Assembly: GCA_045531955.1 (NCBI GenBank)
Contig: JAZSFC010000043.1
Coordinates: forward strand, 124,001 to 188,000
Direction: 5' to 3'
DNA: 64,000 nucleotides
Source: SIG299 sp045531955
GTDB taxonomy: Bacteria > Bacillota > Clostridia > Lachnospirales > Lachnospiraceae
Shown one piece after another: positions 26,167-35,360 of this stretch. Position 1 is the first letter of the stretch. Each line of letters opens with the position of its first letter. The notes below the pieces were generated by a model. The model was not told where the DNA came from. It worked only from the letters and a program-made list of their open reading frames with translations, and searched no databases. The position numbers and the translations under genes are program-made.

Positions 26167-26202
26167 AGTATAAATCTGTCCAATCATTTTTTTTGTCAAA
26201 AC
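26167..26202 (-). promoter_or_regulatory. spoIIGA promoter with long spacer and Spo0A-box-like sites
   Basis: On the minus strand TTGACA (26194-26199) and TATACT (26167-26172) are 21 bases apart, too far for a normal sigma-A promoter. Two near-matches to the 0A box TGTCGAA lie on the plus strand: TGTCAAA at 26194-26200, within TTTTGTCAAAAC and overlapping the -35, and TGTCCAA at 26177-26183. The B. subtilis spoIIG promoter likewise has a 22-base spacer and Spo0A sites over the -35. Confidence 0.6.
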
Positions 26203-26230
26203 ATGAGAATAACTCTATTAATTTAGCAAT

Positions 26231-26273
26231 AAAAAAAGACAAAAAATGGCATGTGAACTTAATCACATGCCAT
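26231..26273 (-). terminator. Intrinsic terminator after ftsZ
   Basis: A perfect 11-base-pair stem (ATGGCATGTGA with TCACATGCCAT, 26246-26273) is followed on the minus strand by TTTTTGTCTTTTTTT. It separates the dcw cluster from the sporulation genes. Confidence 0.9.
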
Positions 26274-26287
26274 AAAATATTTTTTAT

Positions 26288-27565
26288 TTATTCCTTACCT
26301 TTTTTATCGGTCAAAAAGCTTGGAATGTTTATTTTCTTTTTTCCTAAATCCATTACTTCGTCATTATTTTCAACTGTTGCAGCAGTTTCACGGAACTCCC
26401 GCATCGGAGAATACCCTGCAGTTGACATTCCGCGGTCTGTCTGACCGGCCGGCTTATAACCTGTACCGATATAACTGGAAATTGGCTTTCTGTTATTATC
26501 TTTTAATCTAAAATCAAATTGATCTGCAACACCGCCATTCAATATGGTGCCTGTTGTGAATGATGGCATTCTTCTTGCATTTTCCGCTTCTGCCTGCTTT
26601 GCAGCTGCTTCCATGCCGGTAGCGATAATCGTTACTGTTACAGACTCCTGAACGCTTAAATCTTCGATACAACCAAAGATAATATTGGCATCTTCTCCTA
26701 CCAGTTCCTGTACATATGTTGCTGCCTCTGTTGCTTCTAAGAATGCAACATCGCCGGAGAAGTTGATAATCATTCCGTCTGCACCATTGATGGTTGTTTC
26801 CAGAAGCGGACTCTGAATTGCCTGCTGAACTGCAGCCATACAACGGTCTTCACCCGTTGCAGTACCCATACCGATATGAGCAATACCCTTATCTCTCATG
26901 ATGGTTTGTACATCTGCGAAGTCAAGATTCATCTGACCCTTCTTATTAATCAGGTCCGTAATGCCCTGTACGCTCTGCATAAGAACTTCATCTGTACGTG
27001 CAAAAGCATCAGCCATGGATGCTCTTCTGTCCATAAGGCCTAATAACTTATCATTTGGAATAACAATTAAAGTATCTACATTGTGGCGAAGACGTTCAAT
27101 ACCGTCTAACGCAAACTGCATACGCTTCTTTCCTTCAAACTTGAAAGGCTTTGTTACAAAGCCGACAGTAAGAATGCCCATTTCTTTTGCAAGCTGAGCT
27201 ACCACCGGAGCTGCACCGGTACCGGTACCGCCACCCATACCGCAGGTGATAATAACCATATCATAATCACGGACAACTTCTGCAAGCTCGTCCTTATTTT
27301 CTTCTGCTGCTTTTTCACCCTTTTCAGGATCGGCACCTGCACCAAGACCTCTGGTAAGCTTTTCGCCAATTTGGATACACTGCTCTGCCTTACAATTTCT
27401 TAACTGCTGTTTATCTGTGTTAATACATACAAATTCTACGCCTGTTACACCGGAAGTAATCATACGGTCTACCGCATTATTTCCGCCACCGCCGACACCT
27501 ACAACCAGAATTCTTGCTGCTACATCAGGTTCGCCCTTGCTAATTTCAATCATATTACTACCCAC
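26288..27565 (-). CDS. ftsZ: Cell division protein FtsZ
   Basis: 425 residues. FtsZ is the tubulin-like GTPase that forms the cytokinetic ring. Visible motifs are VGGGGNNAVDRMI, the tubulin signature GGGTGTGAAPVV, NLDFADVQTIM (T7 loop) and a long variable linker. The conserved C-terminal peptide appears as KKKINIPSFL near the end. The start is a GTG with AGGAGG eight bases upstream; the internal ATG four codons later is less well placed. It is the last dcw gene here and has its own promoter and a strong terminator. Confidence 0.98.
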   Translation of the reverse strand: MGSNMIEISKGEPDVAARILVVGVGGGGNNAVDRMITSGVTGVEFVCINTDKQQLRNCKAEQCIQIGEKLTRGLGAGADPEKGEKAAEENKDELAEVVRDYDMVIITCGMGGGTGTGAAPVVAQLAKEMGILTVGFVTKPFKFEGKKRMQFALDGIERLRHNVDTLIVIPNDKLLGLMDRRASMADAFARTDEVLMQSVQGITDLINKKGQMNLDFADVQTIMRDKGIAHIGMGTATGEDRCMAAVQQAIQSPLLETTINGADGMIINFSGDVAFLEATEAATYVQELVGEDANIIFGCIEDLSVQESVTVTIIATGMEAAAKQAEAENARRMPSFTTGTILNGGVADQFDFRLKDNNRKPISSYIGTGYKPAGQTDRGMSTAGYSPMREFRETAATVENNDEVMDLGKKKINIPSFLTDKKGKE

Positions 27566-27672
27566 GGATTTATCCTCCTTTTATATAAAAATAGATGATA
27601 TACTGTCTATTCCAATCATTCTAACAACATCTTGTGTTTATATACACTTCTTCCAATATACCTATACTATAT

Positions 27673-27701
27673 AATATACTTGTAAATTGCTTATTAATCA
27701 A
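27673..27701 (-). promoter_or_regulatory. Sigma-A-type promoter for ftsZ
   Basis: In the 191-base gap before ftsZ, TTGATT (27696-27701) and TATATT (27673-27678) are 17 bases apart on the minus strand, about 110 bases before the GTG. The AT-rich leader between them and ftsZ holds no other feature I can name. Confidence 0.5.
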
Positions 27702-27756
27702 GCATATTTTTAGAATTTTTTATTTTTTTATTCTGTTTTCTTTCAAAATCTTTCCT

Positions 27757-28497
27757 TTATGGTTCTTTAAAAATAACATCTGCATTATCTCTGGAATAAT
27801 TTCGCATATCCAATGTACCGCTCCGGCCTTGGACAGACTGCAAAATCCCTGCTAATGCTTTTAATGGTTCGTCATAACTTGTCCTTTTTCCCAACAAGAC
27901 CGTAATGTTTTTTAACTGCAATGTTATTTCATAATTTGAATCAAAAGAAATCTCCTCAACCAGCAGTTCATTCAATTCAATTAATCTGGTCAATTCCAAA
28001 ATAGTATCAAATAAACTTTGCTTTTGTACTTTTAACTGTTTATAGAGAACAATTTCATCAAATTCCAGTCCTGTCACCACCGGAACACCTTCTACCGATG
28101 CATCAGCACTTTCCACTATAATCCCGTCTTTATCAAAAAACATATAACGCCCCATGATAATTACACTGCCGGTGATACGCTTTTCATGTACCAATACTCT
28201 GGCACTTTGACGGTCCGTATACATAATTTCATACTTTTCCACAAAAGGAATCTTCTTCTGCGAAATTGAATCCGATAAACAAAACAACGGAGTTAAGGAA
28301 GTGAAAAATCCGATATCCAGCCGTTTTGTAAATTCAGCTTCCGTATATCTGCTTAACCCATCAAAACTGATGTTTTTCAGACGATACCAATTATATCCCC
28401 AAATACCGGCAGAAATAACAGCCAATACTCCTAACATCAAAATCAGCAGCCTTACGGAAATTCCTTTTTCGTTTGCTCTGTCTTTTTCCTGTTCCAT
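27757..28497 (-). CDS. ftsQ: Cell division protein FtsQ/DivIB
   Basis: 246 residues. One transmembrane helix near residues 16-36 (RLLILMLGVLAVISAGIWGY) precedes a POTRA domain (LKNISFDGLSRYTEAEF) and the FtsQ beta domain (VLVHEKRITGSVIIMGRYMFFDKDGII). FtsQ/DivIB links FtsL, FtsB and the septal synthase FtsW-FtsI at the division site. Sequence identity to model proteins looks low, so the name rests on domain layout and its place between ftsW and ftsZ. Confidence 0.85.
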   Translation of the reverse strand: MEQEKDRANEKGISVRLLILMLGVLAVISAGIWGYNWYRLKNISFDGLSRYTEAEFTKRLDIGFFTSLTPLFCLSDSISQKKIPFVEKYEIMYTDRQSARVLVHEKRITGSVIIMGRYMFFDKDGIIVESADASVEGVPVVTGLEFDEIVLYKQLKVQKQSLFDTILELTRLIELNELLVEEISFDSNYEITLQLKNITVLLGKRTSYDEPLKALAGILQSVQGRSGTLDMRNYSRDNADVIFKEP

Positions 28498-28506
28498 CCT
28501 TCAAAC

Positions 28507-29682
28507 CTATTCTCTATATTCTATCTGATTGGATACACCCAATGCAATTCCCATTTCAAACAACAATGCCACCAAAGAGCTGCCGCCATAACTGATAAAA
28601 GGCAACGGAATGCCGGTAGACGGAATTGTATTTGTTACTACCGCCACATTAATTACAACCTGCGCTGCAATATGTGCCATAACACCAACCGCTATCAGAC
28701 TGCCAAATAAATCCGGTGCATTTACCGCAATAACGAACAATCTCCATAACAGGAACAAAAACAGCAATAAAATTGCCACAGCTCCGATTAGGCCCATTTC
28801 TTCACAAATCACAGAAAAAATCATGTCATTATGGGATTCCGGAATAAAACCCAGTTTCTGTACACTGTTGCCAAGTCCCTTGCCCCAGAAACCTCCGGAA
28901 GCAATGGCGTAAAGTCCCTGTAATGTCTGATATCCTTTCGGATGAGTCTCCACATTTAACCACGCATCAATTCTGGAAATTCGGAAGCCTTCACCAAAAA
29001 CAAACACTGCCACTACAGCTGCAACTCCGAGAACAACGACTCCCCAGTAATACTTTTTCTTTTTACTGGTCACAAAACATATGGAAATAACAATCACCGA
29101 AAGTACCATTGCCGTACTTAAATTCTCAATAACAACAAGGAAAATCAACGGTGCAACACGGATTAAAACCCCTACGAATCCTCTGATTTTATTCAGCATT
29201 TTTGGTGCACGGCTGGCAAGGTACGCTGTCAGCAGCACAACACATATCTTGGTTAATTCAGAAGGCTGAAAGCTTCCGATACCCGGAATTTCAATCCAGC
29301 GCTTTGCACCTTTGATATCCTCACCCACAACCAGAACTAAAATTTGCAGGGCAAAACAAAGAATATACAGAACGCTTATCGGGCGGATTTTTATGACTGG
29401 TAACGGATGGATAATATACCGGTAGTCAATTAACGATACCACTATCATAACAAACAAGCCAAATGCTGCAAAAATCGCCTGTTTTTTTAAAAAGAATGTT
29501 GCTTCTCCGTAATACTTTGTTGCATTATAAGAGCTGGTACTGTAAATCATGACCAAGCCAAGCCCCACAAGAAACGCTGTCAGAAACAGCAGGCTGAAAT
29601 CATACGCTCTGTGTACTTTTCCCGGCACTTTTCTTACATTTTGTTCAACTTCTGTTATTGTTTCCTGTCTTCTTTGACTCAT
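28507..29682 (-). CDS. ftsW: SEDS peptidoglycan polymerase FtsW/SpoVE
   Basis: 391 residues with about ten transmembrane helices. SEDS proteins polymerise lipid II into glycan strands together with a class B PBP. Signatures are LVMIYSTSSYNA near the N-terminus, GAKRWIEIPGIGSFQPSELTK, FIPESHNDMIFSVICEEMG and GIPLPFISYGGSSL. It overlaps murD by four bases (ATGA). In a spore former the dcw copy could be SpoVE, for the spore cortex, rather than the division-specific FtsW; the sequence alone does not settle this. Confidence 0.93.
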   Translation of the reverse strand: MSQRRQETITEVEQNVRKVPGKVHRAYDFSLLFLTAFLVGLGLVMIYSTSSYNATKYYGEATFFLKKQAIFAAFGLFVMIVVSLIDYRYIIHPLPVIKIRPISVLYILCFALQILVLVVGEDIKGAKRWIEIPGIGSFQPSELTKICVVLLTAYLASRAPKMLNKIRGFVGVLIRVAPLIFLVVIENLSTAMVLSVIVISICFVTSKKKKYYWGVVVLGVAAVVAVFVFGEGFRISRIDAWLNVETHPKGYQTLQGLYAIASGGFWGKGLGNSVQKLGFIPESHNDMIFSVICEEMGLIGAVAILLLFLFLLWRLFVIAVNAPDLFGSLIAVGVMAHIAAQVVINVAVVTNTIPSTGIPLPFISYGGSSLVALLFEMGIALGVSNQIEYRE

Positions 29683-31034
29683 TCTGTAATTCCTTTAACA
29701 TAATCTTTAAACATGCGTCCGCGCTCTTCATAATTTTTGAACATTCCCCAGCTTGCGCAGGCAGGAGAAAGCAACACCGCATCTCCGGATTCTGCATGAG
29801 AAACACAAAACTCCATTGCTTCTTCAAAGGACTCCATTAAAACAACCGATTCCATTCCCATTCGCTTTGCAGTTTCCGCTATCTTTTCTTTCGTTTGTCC
29901 AATGAGTACTAAATACTTTACTTTTCCGTCAAATGCAGCAATCCATTCTTCATATTCGGAATTCTTATCATAACCGCCGCCAATAAGCAACGTAGGCTTA
30001 CTCATAGCCTGAATACCTTTAATTGCAGCATCAGGATTGGTTCCTTTGGAATCATTGTAATAATCCACACCTCTCTTGGTTGCTACAAATTCAATACGGT
30101 GTTCAACCGCATGAAAGCTAATCAGCCCCTGTCTTATTGCAGAAAGCGGAACCTCCATGCACAATGCTGCACCAATAGCAGCCATTGCATTTTCATAATT
30201 GTGCAATCCGATAATATTCAACTCTTCTGTTTTACAAATTTCTGTACAGTTACCCTCTTTGGCATACAGAATGGAATCCCCGTCAAGATATAACCCATTT
30301 TCAAGTTTTTGCCGGCTGGAAAACCATAAGATACGGCAGGTCAGTTCCTTGGCATATTCCCTGAGCATAGCATCTTCAAAATTCAGGATACAGGTCTGAT
30401 TTTCTCCCTGATATTTTGCCACATTCAGCTTTGCTCTGGCATAGTTTTCCATCGTATAATGGCGGTTTAAATGATCCGGAGTCAAATTTAAAATCATACT
30501 GACATCCGGTATAAAATCGTCCTGCACGGTTTCTAACTGGAAACTGGAAAGCTCCGCTACCGTTACAGAGCTTTCTGTAATCTGTTCTGCCATTTCCGTA
30601 TACGGAATGCCGATATTTCCTACTACAAATACATCCTGAAACCACTGCTTCATAATTTCACCGGTTAAGGCCGTTGTAGTAGTTTTTCCGTTTGTACCGG
30701 TAATACCGATAAATTTGCCGCCGGCAATCTGATACGCCAGTTCAATTTCTCCCCATACCGGAACACCTTGTTCTTTTAGTTTTATAACAAACGGCAAATC
30801 GGTAGGTACCCCCGGACTCAATACCAAAAGTTCCGTTTCTTTTGCTAATTCATCTGTAAATTCGCCGCATACCAGAGTAATCTTTTCTCCGATCCGTTCA
30901 AAAACTTTTTCTTTTTCCAACGCTTCGTTACTGTCGTATAAAGCTACCTTTGCATTTTTATGTAATAACAGCTTTACTGCTGCAATACCGCTGATTCCGC
31001 TTCCTACTACAGTCACTTTTTTATTTGTAAACAT
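29679..31034 (-). CDS. murD: UDP-N-acetylmuramoylalanine-D-glutamate ligase MurD
   Basis: 451 residues. This cytoplasmic ATP-dependent ligase adds D-glutamate to UDP-MurNAc-L-alanine. The N-terminal Rossmann domain begins VTVVGSGISGIAAVKLLL; the ATP loop is GITGTNGKTTTTALTGEIM; the central domain has NLTPDHLNRH and the C-terminal domain DYYNDSKGTNPDAA and LLIGGGYDKN. AAGGGGAG precedes the ATG. mraY, often just before murD, is absent: the gene follows a PBP directly. Confidence 0.97.
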   Translation of the reverse strand: MFTNKKVTVVGSGISGIAAVKLLLHKNAKVALYDSNEALEKEKVFERIGEKITLVCGEFTDELAKETELLVLSPGVPTDLPFVIKLKEQGVPVWGEIELAYQIAGGKFIGITGTNGKTTTTALTGEIMKQWFQDVFVVGNIGIPYTEMAEQITESSVTVAELSSFQLETVQDDFIPDVSMILNLTPDHLNRHYTMENYARAKLNVAKYQGENQTCILNFEDAMLREYAKELTCRILWFSSRQKLENGLYLDGDSILYAKEGNCTEICKTEELNIIGLHNYENAMAAIGAALCMEVPLSAIRQGLISFHAVEHRIEFVATKRGVDYYNDSKGTNPDAAIKGIQAMSKPTLLIGGGYDKNSEYEEWIAAFDGKVKYLVLIGQTKEKIAETAKRMGMESVVLMESFEEAMEFCVSHAESGDAVLLSPACASWGMFKNYEERGRMFKDYVKGITE

Positions 31035-31104
31035 ACTGTTTCTCTCCCCTTTATTAATCTGTTACTTATTCTATCACAAAATGTAAAATGTGCAACAAAA
31101 ATCA

Positions 31105-32835
31105 CTAAGTTTCCGGTTTCTGTTCTATACCAAGATACGGTAACACTACTTCAAACAATTCTGCCATAACCGGCGCTGCAATAGTTCCTCCGTAATACAG
31201 TCCTTTGGGTTCATCAATAATCACCATGGCAATTACCTTAGGATTATCTGCAGGCGCAAAACCAAGAAAAGAAGCAATATACTTTCCGCTTCTTCTCGGT
31301 AACTTTTCTGACGTTGCAGTTTTTCCACCGATGCAAAATCCTTCCACATAAGCATTGTGTCCGGTTCCTTCCGATACAACTTTTTCCAACACGGTCCGCA
31401 TTATCTCAGAGGTCTTTGCAGAAATAACTCCACTCTCTCCGATACCATTTACTGTTTTTATGGTAACACCTGCATTATTTACAATTTCAGTCACCAAATG
31501 AGGCGTGATTTTAGTACCACCGTTAATAATTGTGCTTGTTGCTGACATCAATTGCAAAGGTGTTATTTGAAACGACTGTCCGAAAGAAATGGTAGCGAGT
31601 TCCACTTCTTTTACATTTTCTGCTTTATGCATGATGGAAGAAGCTTCTCCCGGCAAATCAATACCCGTCTTATTAAACAAGCCCAAAGTACGGAAAGTTT
31701 CATATAAGTTTTCTGTTCCTGTACGTCCTCCGATTTCCATAAATGCCGGATTGCAGGAATTCATTATGGCTTCCGTGAAAGTTTGGGAACCATGTCCCTG
31801 GGTTTTATGGCACCGGATTCTCCGGTCCGCTACAATTTTATATCCGGGACAATAAAAATTATGTCCTAATTCCAGGCAATCATGTTCAAATGCTGCCGTT
31901 GCAGTAATTATCTTAAATGCAGACCCTGGCTCATACGTATCGCTGATACAGGAATTCCTCCACATTTGATTCAGTAGTTCTGTTTTTCCCTCATTATTTC
32001 CTTCTGAAACGAATTCCGTTAACTCATAAGGTTTATTTAAATCGTATTCCGGTACATTTACGAGAGCATATATTTCCCCGTTTTGCGGATTCATAACTAT
32101 AATACTGACATTTTTTGCAGATTTTGCTTCCAGAACCTTCATGGAAATTTGTTCTGCATAGCTTTGAATTGCTACATCCAAAGATGTTTTAATACTGTTT
32201 CCGGTTATCGGAGAAACCATAGTTTCTGCCATATCCGGTATTTCCATACCATGAGCTGTAGCCATAGTCAATATTTTCCCGTTATCGCCTTTTAACCAAA
32301 AATCATACTTTACTTCTAACCCAAGAATTCCCTGATTATCGCTTCCGGTAAACCCAAGTACCTTAGAAGCTAAAGAACCGTAGGGATAAAAGCGACGGTA
32401 ATCTTCATCCACCATTACTCCATCTAATTCAAAAGCCCGTATATCATCTGCTATTTCTTTATCTACATTGGTTTTTATTATTTCAATGGATGAATTTTTT
32501 TCTACCCGTTTCCGTACATAAGCCTCACTCAGTTCAAGTTTATCGCAAAGCACCTGAATTACCCGTTCCGAATCTGTAATTTGATTATGAATTACGGAAA
32601 TCGTACAAACCGGCATATTATCTGCCAAAATTTCTCCGTTCCGGTCATAAATTTTTCCCCGTTCTGCTTTTATGACACGTTCTCTTTCATGAAGATTTTT
32701 TGCCGCTTCAGCAAGATGAGCAGAACCCGGTATCATCAAATAAAACACACGGACCATAAGGCCAACTGCCGCCAGGATAACTACAAAAAGGACAAGTAAA
32801 AGATTCCGCTTTTGGAACGTTCTGATAAAGTGCAT
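31105..32835 (-). CDS. Class B penicillin-binding protein, second dcw copy, with altered KTG motif
   Basis: 576 residues. A membrane anchor at about 12-34 is followed by the PBP dimerisation domain (ERGKIYDRNGEILADN) and a transpeptidase domain. The nucleophile motif is PGSAFKII and the second motif is NSCNPAFM. The third motif reads GGKTATSEK (codons at about 31311-31330), Lys-Thr-Ala where the family normally has Lys-Thr-Gly. There is no PASTA tail, unlike SpoVD. It cross-links peptidoglycan in division or sporulation; the altered motif may change beta-lactam or substrate handling. It follows a similar PBP by 61 bases, suggesting duplication and specialisation. Confidence 0.9.
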   Translation of the reverse strand: MHFIRTFQKRNLLLVLFVVILAAVGLMVRVFYLMIPGSAHLAEAAKNLHERERVIKAERGKIYDRNGEILADNMPVCTISVIHNQITDSERVIQVLCDKLELSEAYVRKRVEKNSSIEIIKTNVDKEIADDIRAFELDGVMVDEDYRRFYPYGSLASKVLGFTGSDNQGILGLEVKYDFWLKGDNGKILTMATAHGMEIPDMAETMVSPITGNSIKTSLDVAIQSYAEQISMKVLEAKSAKNVSIIVMNPQNGEIYALVNVPEYDLNKPYELTEFVSEGNNEGKTELLNQMWRNSCISDTYEPGSAFKIITATAAFEHDCLELGHNFYCPGYKIVADRRIRCHKTQGHGSQTFTEAIMNSCNPAFMEIGGRTGTENLYETFRTLGLFNKTGIDLPGEASSIMHKAENVKEVELATISFGQSFQITPLQLMSATSTIINGGTKITPHLVTEIVNNAGVTIKTVNGIGESGVISAKTSEIMRTVLEKVVSEGTGHNAYVEGFCIGGKTATSEKLPRRSGKYIASFLGFAPADNPKVIAMVIIDEPKGLYYGGTIAAPVMAELFEVVLPYLGIEQKPET

Positions 32836-32896
32836 ACCATACCTTTCTTCTTTTCTTATCCTTTTAATGTATTCTTTTATAATTGTAAATATGTTC

Positions 32897-34843
32897 TTAT
32901 TCTTGTATTACATTGGTATCTTCTTCATTATTTTCCGGATTATACTCCGGATTATCCTCTTCATTTACCAATAAATCATCATCATTTATCATTTGGATAC
33001 GATAGTTGATTTCACCTTCCGGATACATCTTTAAATATGGCAATGTTTCCTCTAAAACGGCTGCCGCCAATGTGGAAGCGGTTGCAGATTTGGACATTTT
33101 CTCCGGATCGTGCGCCTCATCCACTACTACATAAATCACTACGGTACGGTCTTCTGTTTCTACAAATCCAAGAAAAGAAACTAAATTCTTTCCTTCGGAA
33201 CGCGGAAGTTTTTGCGCAGTTCCTGTTTTTCCGCCCAACATATATCCGTTTACCTGTGCCTTGGTAGCTGTACCTTCTTTTACCGTTAAGTACATCGCTT
33301 CTTTGATAAACGCACTTGTTTCCGCAGATACTGTTTTTGTCACAACAATCGGTTCAATTTTTTTAATAGTAGCACCCTCAGAATTTTTTATAGCACGGAC
33401 CACATGCGGTTCGTAATATGTGCCTCCGTTTACTAAAGATGCAAATGCAGACGCCATTTGAACCATATTCACTGTAAGAGACTGTCCAAAACTACTGGTT
33501 GCCAATTCAGTCTGGTTTAAATTTTCCAAAGCCACCAGGGAACCTGTGCTTTCTCCCGGCAAATCAATACCCGTTTTGCTGCCCAGTCGGAAATGCTTCT
33601 GGTAAGAATAGAAAATCTCCCTTCCTTCTTCCGCTGCAATCTGCATTAATGCGTCATTACAAGAGTACATCAATGCCTGTACCAGACTTATTTTACCATG
33701 TCCTCTGGAATTACTGCATTTGATTGAAATATCGTCTGTGAACACTTCTTTACCATCGCAGACAAATTCATCATCAACGGAAGATATCGTTTCTTCTAAT
33801 GCGGCGGCCACCGTAATCGGCTTAAAAGTAGACCCCGGCTCATACGCATCCGAAATACAGAAATTGCGCCAAATTCTATACCTTGCCGTCATTTTGTCTG
33901 TTGCTGACATTGCATCAAGTTCCTCTTGGGAATAAAAGTCATCTAAGGATCTCGGGTCATTTAAATCATAGCTGTAATTCGACTGCATGGCAAGGATTTC
34001 ACCGTTATCTGCATCCATCATTAAGATGCCTACATTTTCCGCCCCGACGGTATCCAGAAACTCTTCCACATACCGCTGAACCACCCGTTGCACATTTATA
34101 TCAATAGTAGATACTATCTGGTTTCCGTTTACTGCATCCTTAACGGTTTTCTGAATATTAAGGCTGGAGTCATAATAGCCATAGGTTCTTCCATTAATTC
34201 CGGTCAATTCATCATTATACTGCTGTTCTATGCCATAGGAACCATCTCCGTCCACAATAAATCCTATGATATGGGATGCAACCGTCTGATACGGATACGA
34301 GCGTCTGTACTCTTCTTCAAACCACACACCCTTAATTTCACCTTTTAATTCTTTATCCTGTTCTTTTTGTTTTTTCCACTCTTCTTCATATTGAGTCATT
34401 AACTCTTTTTCTGCATACGACAGCTGTCGTCTAAGTGGAACATAGGAGCTGTCTTTCTTTTCTACAAGAATAGTACGTAATTCATTCTCGTCTAATCCAT
34501 ACACTTGTACTAAAGCCTGTATGGTCGGGTCTACATTTTCTTCTTTGCTCAGTAACACCTTAGGATCTAAAATCAAATGATAAATTAAATCACTGGCCGC
34601 CAACACATTACCGTTTCTATCTAAAATAGCTCCCCGTTTATATGGGATTTCAGAAGAAACATAACTCTGCTGCGCCAGTGCACTTTTTTCATATTTATCA
34701 TTTCCTGACAAAAAAGCAAGACGAACCAGTAGTATCAAAAATGCTACTACTATTACACCGAATACAACTACAAGAGTTGACTGCATCCAGGATCTGAATT
34801 TTCTGATTTGCTTTTTCTTTGGTTTTTCCTGCTTTTCTTTCAT
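32897..34843 (-). CDS. Class B penicillin-binding protein (FtsI/PBP2-like), first dcw copy
   Basis: 648 residues. A transmembrane anchor (about 18-44, STLVVVFGVIVVAFLILLVR) is followed by the dimerisation domain (YKRGAILDRNGNVLAASD) and transpeptidase domain with PGSTFKPI, YSCNDALM and the standard GGKTGTAQK. The tail is Asn/Glu-rich (about the last 35 residues) with no PASTA domain. It is the probable septal transpeptidase partner of FtsW. GAGGAATT precedes the ATG, 11 bases after the FtsL-like gene. Confidence 0.93.
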   Translation of the reverse strand: MKEKQEKPKKKQIRKFRSWMQSTLVVVFGVIVVAFLILLVRLAFLSGNDKYEKSALAQQSYVSSEIPYKRGAILDRNGNVLAASDLIYHLILDPKVLLSKEENVDPTIQALVQVYGLDENELRTILVEKKDSSYVPLRRQLSYAEKELMTQYEEEWKKQKEQDKELKGEIKGVWFEEEYRRSYPYQTVASHIIGFIVDGDGSYGIEQQYNDELTGINGRTYGYYDSSLNIQKTVKDAVNGNQIVSTIDINVQRVVQRYVEEFLDTVGAENVGILMMDADNGEILAMQSNYSYDLNDPRSLDDFYSQEELDAMSATDKMTARYRIWRNFCISDAYEPGSTFKPITVAAALEETISSVDDEFVCDGKEVFTDDISIKCSNSRGHGKISLVQALMYSCNDALMQIAAEEGREIFYSYQKHFRLGSKTGIDLPGESTGSLVALENLNQTELATSSFGQSLTVNMVQMASAFASLVNGGTYYEPHVVRAIKNSEGATIKKIEPIVVTKTVSAETSAFIKEAMYLTVKEGTATKAQVNGYMLGGKTGTAQKLPRSEGKNLVSFLGFVETEDRTVVIYVVVDEAHDPEKMSKSATASTLAAAVLEETLPYLKMYPEGEINYRIQMINDDDLLVNEEDNPEYNPENNEEDTNVIQE

Positions 34844-34854
34844 AATTCCTCACA

Positions 34855-35322
34855 TTACTCCGGAATATCCTGATATTGACGGAAATATCCCACCGGTTCG
34901 TTATCATAATAAATTACTTCGTTATTATTCGGATATACCATACCGAGGACACCGACTGCCATCTGATATACGGTTTCCAAATCATACTTTTCATTTTCTA
35001 ACACTGCAGCCAGTGCATCATTTTCTTTTTCTAATCCGGTAATCTGTTTTTCCAATCCGGAAATAGATTTATTTAATTGTACCACATCAGACTGTACTTT
35101 TAAATAGTTAACACACATTAATAATGTGACAGCAATGGCGCCCATTAAAAACAGCATAGAAATCAAATCAATATTCTGTTTGATTTTCACTTTCGGCTGA
35201 TCTTCCGGCAGTTCCACCTTTCTTGGACGACGGATTTCTTCCTGCTCCCATTGAGGCTGTAATTTTCTTACTGCAGAACCATTTTCGTATCCCATTGTTG
35301 AATATCTTCTTCTCTCTTCCAT
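34855..35322 (-). CDS. ftsL: FtsL-like cell division protein
   Basis: 155 residues. A charged cytoplasmic N-terminus of about 50 residues precedes one transmembrane helix (about 51-74, IDLISMLFLMGAIAVTLLMC) and a short coiled coil (about 75-110, heptads in LNKSISGLEKQITGLEKEND). Topology, size and position between rsmH and the PBPs match FtsL, a bitopic scaffold of the divisome. FtsL is poorly conserved, so the call rests mainly on topology and context. The ribosome site AGGAGG is close to the ATG. Confidence 0.75.
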   Translation of the reverse strand: MEERRRYSTMGYENGSAVRKLQPQWEQEEIRRPRKVELPEDQPKVKIKQNIDLISMLFLMGAIAVTLLMCVNYLKVQSDVVQLNKSISGLEKQITGLEKENDALAAVLENEKYDLETVYQMAVGVLGMVYPNNNEVIYYDNEPVGYFRQYQDIPE

Positions 35323-35360
35323 AAATCCTCCTGTGCCGGCATCCTTTCCGGCAGTGTTAA

